Assembly (NCBI GenBank): GCA_024305745.1
Contig: JAHRBS010000005.1
Span: 1,798,001 to 1,862,000, forward strand
Direction: 5' to 3'
Length of the DNA stretch: 64,000 bases
From: Polyporus tsugae
Lineage: Eukaryota > Basidiomycota > Agaricomycetes > Polyporales > Polyporaceae
In this document: in pieces, positions 57,168-64,000 of the stretch
How positions within the stretch are numbered: position 1 is the stretch's first letter
Layout: each line of letters begins with the position of its first letter
Translations under genes and position numbers: made by a program
Notes under the pieces: generated by a model
What the model saw: only the letters and a program-made list of their open reading frames with translations
Databases searched by the model: none
Told to the model about the DNA's origin: nothing

Positions 57168-59669
57168 TCACGGGGATACAATCGGCGGAATGGGGAGTCT
57201 TGAGCATCGAGAAACAAATGTTTGTACATAGAATTGCACCGCCTGCCGCTGAATGTCTTGGTACTGGCCCTCCAGCAACTGGTCGCGCTTGCTGCCCTGA
57301 ATAACGGCCTCCGGACATCCTGGCCAACGCATCAGCACCTGCGCAAAGAAACGGAGCCGCTCACGACCCATCTCCCAGTGTTCATGAGGCGGCGAGTCCC
57401 AACAGAAAACACGGGAAGCGCGATCTGTTGGGGCGGCCACGGTGGCCGCCGACAATGGCGGCCCCCACATGCCCGATACCACCATTTCGCGCTCCCACCG
57501 ATGAATCTCCATCCAGTTCTTCTGGGGCACGAGCAAGGAGTCCAACGCCAGTAGTTCCGCGCGGAAGTTGACTTCATGCGACTCCCACAAGAGCGACGCG
57601 CGGATGGCCGGATTGGCCGTGATGGTGGAGAGGTTGATGTCCAATCCCTCGAACTCCACGACGGCGTGCTTGTCGTACGAGTCCATATGGGCGACTTTGT
57701 GAAACAAGACACCGATCTCGTTGCGCTCGCTGAGGCGCCGCTTCGCACGTCTGGCGTCAGAGGTCTGCCCCCCCGCACGGATGCTCGTTTGGGGGAGATA
57801 TTCACCCCAGAGCGCTGCCCGCCATTCCGTAATTGTCAGAGGTCTGTTGTCGAGGGAAATGTCGAATAGGCAGGTGCGACAGAACTCGCGAATGCGCAGG
57901 AGGTTGTGCAGGTAGCGGCTAACTTTGGCGTCGGCCCGCGCTCGATCGGAATGGACGCATCCGGGCAGCAGGCTGTCCATCGACATCACCGTGTCCAACA
58001 GAAAAGGGGGCGGGAAGAAATATAACGCCAAATTAGGGGACTGTGGCACCGGGCAGGCCACGCGCAACGCCTCAATCCAGATCTCCGAGATGTCGACGAA
58101 AGGCGATAGTACGAGGTTTTGGGAAGGGTGCGCGCTGCCAGGGGGGCCCGCCACAACCTGGCTTTGATTGGTGGCAGAGGTTGTCGGTTCTTCGTTGATC
58201 TGCCCCGCAGCAGTAGCTTTGCGACACGCCCGCCGCCGAGCACCCTTCGACGTCCCAGCCTGAGGCTCAGCATCAGCCGCGCGCATTGAAAGATGACTTG
58301 ATACAATTGTCTTTTCTTCAACCCGAGGACGTTTACTGCTGACGGTAGGTTCGCTAGGCAGATGGGGCACAGCGGTCAAGTGGAGCGACAAGAGGTGAGA
58401 GCCTGCGATGTGCTTCGAGATGGAGACCAGCATGCTGCTGATCCAATTGCCCGTTAGGTTCAACACTCCGACAAACGCTCCAGCGCGGTGCAAGATAGGT
58501 GGGTCGCAGACCTGGCGGGCTAAATCGTATGGGAGCGGGTCTTGCTCCACGATCCGCCACATGGCCAGCGAGGCGTTCAAGGGCTGCAACACCCAGTACG
58601 GGATCCCAACGCGATGCCACGTCTGCGTTACAGCACCTTCGCGGACGAAACCCCCTACAACGTCCAGAACAGATGCACTGAAGTCTTTTGAGGACTCGAC
58701 CCTGCCAACCACAATGTCCAGGTAAGTCTTGAGTCCCGCCAACTCTAGACACAGGCGTTGAATGTGCGCGGCCACGGCAATCGCCCTCGTTGCGACAGAC
58801 AGTAAGTAATTCAGTCGATCCACCACCTGCCGCAAGAGCATAACCAGAAATTGGGCGTAGCGTAGGACCGCTTCCTTCGCATTGACTATCGTCTCCGTGC
58901 ATCGAATGGCGGTGGCGGCAGCATCGGCCAGATCCTTGCGAACCGACGCTCGCATGAGACCTAGTCCATGAACGGCGACCAAAGTGTCCTCTTCCCAGTG
59001 TTTGTCCGCCTCCAGAGAAGTGAAGAGGATGTCGGGGATGTTGGGTGGTGACGCACTGCGCGGGATACATGCCACGTGGGTCATCTCCTCGAGATACCAC
59101 TGAGGATGTCGAGAATACTCATGAACTCCCCATCGACCATCCACATATGTCTGTACTACGTTGACGTCTCGAGGCATTTGTGGTACATGCTCTTGCGAGG
59201 GCGAAGTGATAACAAAACCGCTGAGGACACCTTGAGAAGCCACTTTGCCTTCCCAAGGCCCGCATATGGTTGGGGCTGAACGTCACTGTGAGTAACTCTC
59301 CCACTGACCGCAACAGATTACTTACCACGACCGAATCGAGTCCGTTTGAACAACGCAGGCCCTGCGGGCTGTGGACGACCCGACCCTTGTTCTGAGGTTT
59401 CGTTGCTAAACAAAAGCAATCAGCGACGTATTGTGCGTCACGCGGCGTACGAATCACCTTTCTGGCGGGGACGTAGATGCGACGTTCGGGGAGGGGGAAG
59501 GGGCTGACACCGGCGACTGACGTGTCAGCTCGAGGATGGCTTCGAGAGGGTGCCCAGCTGAGCTCGCTTCCTCTTGCGAGTCCTCCTCGCGAGTCTTCTT
59601 GCGAAAGTTGGGGAACCTGAGCATGCCTGAGCGCCACGTTGGGGCGCGGGGAGCGGGCGCGTCCATCAT
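57168..59669 (-). CDS. KDZ-region cassette gene 4, unknown function (799 aa, three exons)
   Basis: Exons are 59458-59669, 59326-59405 and 57168-59275, with introns of 52 and 50 nt; 800 codons, all phases consistent. Exon 1 is basic and Ser/Pro-rich (FRKKTREEDSQEEAS). The large exon holds a long helical region (AVLRYAQFLVMLLRQVVDRL, RAIAVAAHIQRLCLEL), a conserved-looking core (QTWHRVGIPYWVLQPLNASL, GVLNLTGNWISSMLVSISKH), a basic linker with KRPRVEE and ARRRACRKA (possible nuclear localisation), and a C-terminal domain (FDISLDNRPLTITEWRAALW, HWEMGRERLRFFAQVLMRWP). No catalytic signature was recognised. It is the gene nearest to the transposase and is divergently oriented from it; intact throughout. 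Confidence 0.75.
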
Positions 59670-60062
59670 GCCTAATCAACAGGACAGTGAGCACGCAGGG
59701 ATCCTGAGGTTTAACAGCCACGCACTCACAGGCGTATACAGAAGCGGAATGTCAAATCGACTAAAGAAATAGATAAATATCACCATCGCACACATACAAG
59801 CAGGACACTCACGAGAATGCACCCAGAGCATGCTACCCTAACAAAAGGCGCCACCGACACAGAGGTGTCCTACCGTGAGATCGGGGGAGCCGGGAACGCT
59901 AACCAGGGAAACCAAAGGCAAGGGCGACCACGGTTGGGAGACCTCGGCGACAGCTGGTGATCTCACCTAGCTCTCACCGAGGGTGTCGACAATAGTCTGC
60001 CAGCAAACAACGGGTATGTAACCGCGCTGTCCGTCTGCCAGTCTTGAAGAACTTTGAGCCAC

Positions 60063-60220
60063 GAGAGGGGACTGTGATGCCACGTCACTGTGATATGTTG
60101 TGCTAGGTGGAGAGGTGAGTTCCGATTGCAACTCGGGGACTTCAAACTCACCGAGGAGGGGACAGCGATGCCACGTCAAGATAAGCAGTGATTCCTGGCG
60201 CTAGGTGGACAGGTGAGTGG
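60063..60220. repeat. Imperfect direct repeat around GATGCCACGTCA and CTAGGTGGA.AGGTGAGT
   Basis: Two copies about 90 bp apart (near 60075-60118 and 60166-60218), each with GATGCCACGTCA followed by GCTAGGTGGAGAGGTGAGT or GCTAGGTGGACAGGTGAGT. Confidence 0.6.
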
Positions 60221-60606
60221 CAATAGCATGACGGGGATCACCAGCTTACCAGCGTGGCAAAGGAGTGAGCATCGAGATTGTGAGGACGGGGGCGGGGGAA
60301 GGAGTGGGGAAACGTCGAAAGTATCGTGGAGGCAAATGGACAAGCGGTGTTGTCTAGCACCCGTACTGGGCCCAGCGTTCGAGTTGATTCACTGGATTAT
60401 GATATGAACCAGTGCTCTGTACACGCACCCAATAACAAGTGTTTTGTAGTTGTCATAATTTCGTTGTGATTGTATACCGCGCACGATAAGGACGGCTAGC
60501 CACGGTAAGTTCACGACGCGGCCGAGGATCCGACCAAACCCTAAGTCCGGTTCGAATGAGAGCGCCTGCTCACCCACGGACTTGCCTCTGTTACCTGCCA
60601 ACCTCT

Positions 60607-60728
60607 TTCGTGAAACGACAATCCCCGCTCTCGTACCCTTGTATCTCATCTGCGATATGCCAAAATCTTTCGTGAATCGACAACCCCTCCTCATGCCCGC
60701 TCTCGTACCCTTGTATCTCCCCTGCGAT
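60607..60728. repeat. Tandem direct repeat, unit about 62 bp
   Basis: TTTCGTGAAACGACAA / TTTCGTGAATCGACAA, each followed after a short variable part by CCCGCTCTCGTACCCTTGTA and CTGCGAT. Two adjacent copies. Confidence 0.75.
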
Positions 60729-61025
60729 CGAGTGCTGCCACCGACAAGCCACAACATGACCCACCACAAACACCCTCGCCCTCTGCATCCTACATATCCA
60801 AGGATCTCTCGCGGGGCATGCTGCGGGCACCCACCAAAAGGTGCGACCTTTGCCCAACCAGCCGTTACAGTAACCGTAGCTAGAACGTTGAAATGGCACG
60901 ATCACGAGCTGACATCACCCCTTTAGGCTCGTACAAACTTACTGACCTCTGTACATTTCCAGATCGCCCCGCTGACGCACGCTGGCTAAATGCCGCGTGT
61001 TGTGCAGGGCGAAAGGCTAGAACCC

Positions 61026-61097
61026 CGACTGGAAATCCAGCGGTCGAGTCAGCCTCAAAATTGCACTCCCGTCTGGAAACCCAGCGGTTGAGTTAAA
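61026..61097. repeat. Imperfect 26-bp direct repeat (CTGGAAAYCCAGCGG)
   Basis: Copies at about 61028-61052 and 61071-61096: CTGGAAATCCAGCGGTCGAG and CTGGAAACCCAGCGGTTGAG. Each copy contains a small hairpin (CTGG...CCAG). Confidence 0.65.
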
Positions 61098-61590
61098 TTT
61101 CGGCCTCGCAGAGTAGCGTTTCCCGCGGAAGACGACCACGCCTTCCAACCGACCACAGCCATCTATACCCATTGGACCACCAGCCCACATCTGAGCCAGC
61201 CACTTCAGACCTTAGCCGAGAGACCTGTACGGGATGTCGAGATGACTGTAGGACACACCCTTTCGGAAGAAGGGCAGAGGTGCGTCATTGTCATCCCATC
61301 TGGCTACAATGATTCTAATCGCGATGGACAGCGACGTGGTGTTTGATCGACTGATCAGATGGCGTAGGAGCCAAGATGGTCATCGGGGGAAAGGAGAATT
61401 AGTAGGGAGCATTATCGCCCAATATAATTATCTTTTACCAATGATCGCACCAATCAGGACTGTTCACAACACCTGCTCATACCGAACGCCGTCTAAAATT
61501 TCGGAACGGCCCCTTACCCCTACCCAACTTTGCACTCTCCGTTTCCATTTCCCCACTTGGCGCCCACCTCCCCTCTGCCTACCACACATC

Positions 61591-64000
61591 ATGGGTGGGG
61601 GACGGAAAATCACCAAGAAGCTCAAACGAGTCACTGATGTCCTCGGCTCCAAGCGAGTGCAGACGCAGACGCAGCCTCAGGCCACTCCACTCCCTTCTAC
61701 CCCCACTAAAAAGGATACAAGAGGATGGAACTGGGGCACTCCTCGACGCACTCCTGTTGCTACCACCCCCGCTCGGCCGTCCGCTACTCAACCACTCCCT
61801 TCCCTGTTCTCCTACCTTGTCTCCGCGCTCTCACCTGGTCGTCAGGCTGCAACAGCGCCCGCTCCACCCGACCTTGCACATCCGTCCGCCCGTCCTCCCG
61901 ACCCTACGGACCCCCATCCAGCTTTTGAAACCGGTCCGGACCCCTCTCCTGCTGACGATGCGGACTCTATCGTGTCTGACCTGAATGATGATGCGGAACC
62001 CGACGATCAAGACGGCATGGACGGCAACTACCACCATGTGAGCTTCCTCCAGAGCTCCCAGAATGTTTCCATGCTAACTTCTCACAGCCGTCCACTCGAT
62101 CCCACAAGTTCATACATCTCGGACACGCCATATTGGCCTGCAACATGCTCGACGAACGTGAAGCGCCGCCGACCAACGGAACTTGCGCAGAATGTCACCA
62201 ACGTGTCCTCACGACACCCCCGTCCACGCACACATTGTACTACTGCGACGACTGCTTCCCCCCCCGCCGCAAATGCCTCGATTGTCTCCTACGAAGCCAT
62301 TGTGAACACCCCTTCCATCGCATCCGTTCATGGGACACCCTCAACAGATTTTGGAGGCCGGTGCAGTTGGGAGCCCTTGGCTATGAGCTGGTTTTAGAGC
62401 ACGAGGGAGCTTGCTGTCCTGGAGCGCTCTCCCAAGGGCGAGACTTGGTCATTGTTCACGATCACGGCATCGCGCGCCTTCCAATCGTCTACTGCAGTTG
62501 CCCGCATGCGCCCCCGGCAACCACTCAACTCATGCGCACGGGACTCTGGCCCGCCACCTGGGAGAAGCCGCGCAGCGCCATCACCCTCCAAGCCCTGAAG
62601 ACATTCAACAGCCTTAGCGTTAATGCCCACACCACTGCCCATGACTTCATCGGCCACCTGGAGCTACTTTCTGATGTTGTCGCGTCCGACGAAGTGAAGG
62701 TGCGCCCCACTGCTGGCGCGATGTGCGAATTCTAATGTTTGGCGACAGGACCGGGTGCGCGAGTTCCGAATCACGGTCAGGACATACAACTTTGTCTGCG
62801 CATGCAGGCGGGCTGGCGTGGATCCCGGCGCCGACTTGCCCGTCGGCTGTCTGGCTGTGCTATGTCCTGCCTGCCCGCAACCCAAACACAACATGCGGCC
62901 CGGGTGGGAAGCTCGCGACAAGCAGTATGCGTGAGTCCTCGAGCCCCACCGTTTCCGTTGATGACTCGCTTACAGAGTCCACGACCCCAGCTACGTGGAC
63001 GCTCTACACTTCTGTATCGACGGCAACTTCCATTTCAACCTCAAGCCCAAGCACACCGACCCAAAGGATTTCCCGCTCACCAAAGGCGCGGCGTACTTCG
63101 CGCACGAGGACGATTTCAAGACGTACATCGCCACCACCAAACCATACCCCAACGAGGTAAGTACAGACATCATCCCCATACATATGTGCATCGACACCCG
63201 TCTCCATGTTTAGCCGTCGACATGCAGCCCGTTTGTCGCTATGGGCGCCGGGAAGTACAAAGGCCCAATGTCCGGGATTATCGCGATCGTGTGCCGGCAC
63301 AACCTCGTACTCCCATGCAGTATTGTCGATCTTACCAAAGGTGAAAAGTAAGCTACTCCCGAGGTCATCGCTGCCATCAAGTCGCTCACAACGCCCAAAG
63401 ATTCCTATACGTCGACTTTGCGCTTCTCTCAGCCTTGCAACGCTATCGCTCCCTCCACATGATCATGAGCTCATACGATATCAACTGCCAATACATCAAG
63501 AACCTTCCGCGCCGCCTCAGAGTCCAGTTTCCATCCGAACAAATCAAGTCCTTCAAGTCCATCCAGTCTGCGGAACTGCCGGAACACGTTGTCGCGGGCA
63601 TAGGCAAGTACCACGCTCCTATGCACACGGCCGAATGCCGCCCCTTCTTCTCCCTCAACAACCTGCCGGGCGCGGGCGACAACTTCGGAGAAAACGCCGA
63701 GCAGAAGTGGGCTGATATTGAGGGAATCTCACGGGCGACAAAGGAGATGGCTCCCGGTCACCGGCACGACAGGCTGAACGACCAGAACAGTGACGCCAAC
63801 ATGAAGCTTGTACACGGAATGGGTGAGTAGTCTTACCAAAGCATTGTCTCAGTACGCTCTGACCTCCTCGCCGTGAAGTCGACTATCTCTTGGACAAGCA
63901 CGACGTTGCAGTGAAACGACTCGCTGATGCCGAAGGATACCTCACCTCTGTCGAGGAATCAATCGGAGACAAGGGTCTTATCGCCAAGTGGGAGCAGGAG
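61591..64000 (+). CDS. KDZ (Kyakuja-Dileera-Zisupton) transposase with CxC2 cluster, 3' end beyond window
   Basis: Exons: 61591-62037, 62088-62699, 62749-62930, 62976-63156, 63214-63347, 63401-63822 and 63879 onward; GT-AG introns of 45-57 nt, all phases consistent, 700 codons in the window, no stop. The N-terminus (MGGGRKITKKLKRVTDVLGS) is basic and then disordered. A zinc-binding B-box-like cluster (CAECHQ, YYCDDC, KCLDC, CEHPFHR) lies at about residues 178-213, and the CxC2 module around ALGYELVLEHEGACCPG and VYCSCPHAP at about 243-295. The transposase follows: LAVLCPACPQP, FCIDGNFHF (probable first catalytic Asp, about 429), YDINCQY (about 545) and a WADIEG motif near 627. The enzyme should cut and paste its own element. 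Start chosen at the first ATG in the exon-1 frame with a good context. Confidence 0.88.

Larger units (their letters stand above)
59670..61590. other. Divergent intergenic region with direct repeats
   Basis: 1.9 kb between cassette gene 4 (leftward) and the KDZ transposase (rightward). No coding sequence is supported. It holds three sets of direct repeats listed separately. If the two sides belong to one element, both promoters must lie here. Confidence 0.4.

Noticed and set aside
48812..59669. TET/JBP oxygenase in the KDZ cassette
   Set aside because: I looked for the HxD...H iron-binding pattern expected from fungal KDZ-linked TET/JBP genes and did not find a convincing one in any of the four proteins.
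61026..61097. tRNA gene
   Set aside because: The CTGG...CCAG hairpins and GGTCGAG recall tRNA arms, but no acceptor stem or full cloverleaf can be built.

Overview
The window is a piece of a mushroom-forming basidiomycete (Agaricomycete) genome. Most introns are 49-70 nt with GT-AG ends. The proteins that can be recognised are typical of that lineage: F-box-like families, a CFEM protein, a DUF6533-type membrane protein, an alpha-kinase relic, a fungal polyketide-synthase relic, and a KDZ (Kyakuja-Dileera-Zisupton) transposase with a CxC2 cysteine cluster. No database could be searched, so every name rests on motifs and family knowledge.

Layout. 0-10.2 kb holds host genes: the 3' end of an F-box-family gene (1-610), a small Ser/Thr-rich secreted protein (2067-2393, minus), an F-box/LRR relic, a CFEM GPI-anchored protein (5400-6513) and a 13-exon DUF6533-like membrane protein (8258-10152) whose reading frame seems to need two 2-nt microexons. 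From 10.7 to 18.7 kb a decayed acyltransferase (condensation superfamily) gene on the minus strand is split by a young Ty1/copia element (11476-17844; 328-bp LTRs with three differences; TSD TAGAC). The copia polyprotein is open except for two TGA codons. 21.4-24.6 kb carries a paralogue of the first F-box gene and a broken copy.

26.7-38.3 kb is an older Ty3/gypsy-like chromodomain element with divergent LTRs. After the chromodomain it carries about 3.8 kb of extra sequence: two overlapping small membrane proteins (one spliced), an ORF made of two related halves, and a long ORF that runs through the polypurine tract into the 3' LTR. The last two each have a TATA-like box upstream. Its pol frame is never shifted but has 16 stops, 13 of them TGA.

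38.6-44.4 kb is a graveyard of an alpha-kinase gene, a fused KS-AT fragment of a polyketide synthase, and a DDE-integrase-like gene. 44.4-48.8 kb shows nothing recognisable except a perfect 18-bp inverted repeat.

48.8-59.7 kb contains four multi-exon genes of unknown function, all on the minus strand. A KDZ transposase gene (61591 to beyond the window) is transcribed away from them. I read this as a probable large KDZ-type DNA transposon with a cargo cassette; the ends are not identified. Two cassette genes appear to contain 25-nt introns and one a GC-AG intron. The main leads are the gypsy 3' module, the KDZ cassette, and the extreme splicing geometry (2-nt exons, 25-nt introns).
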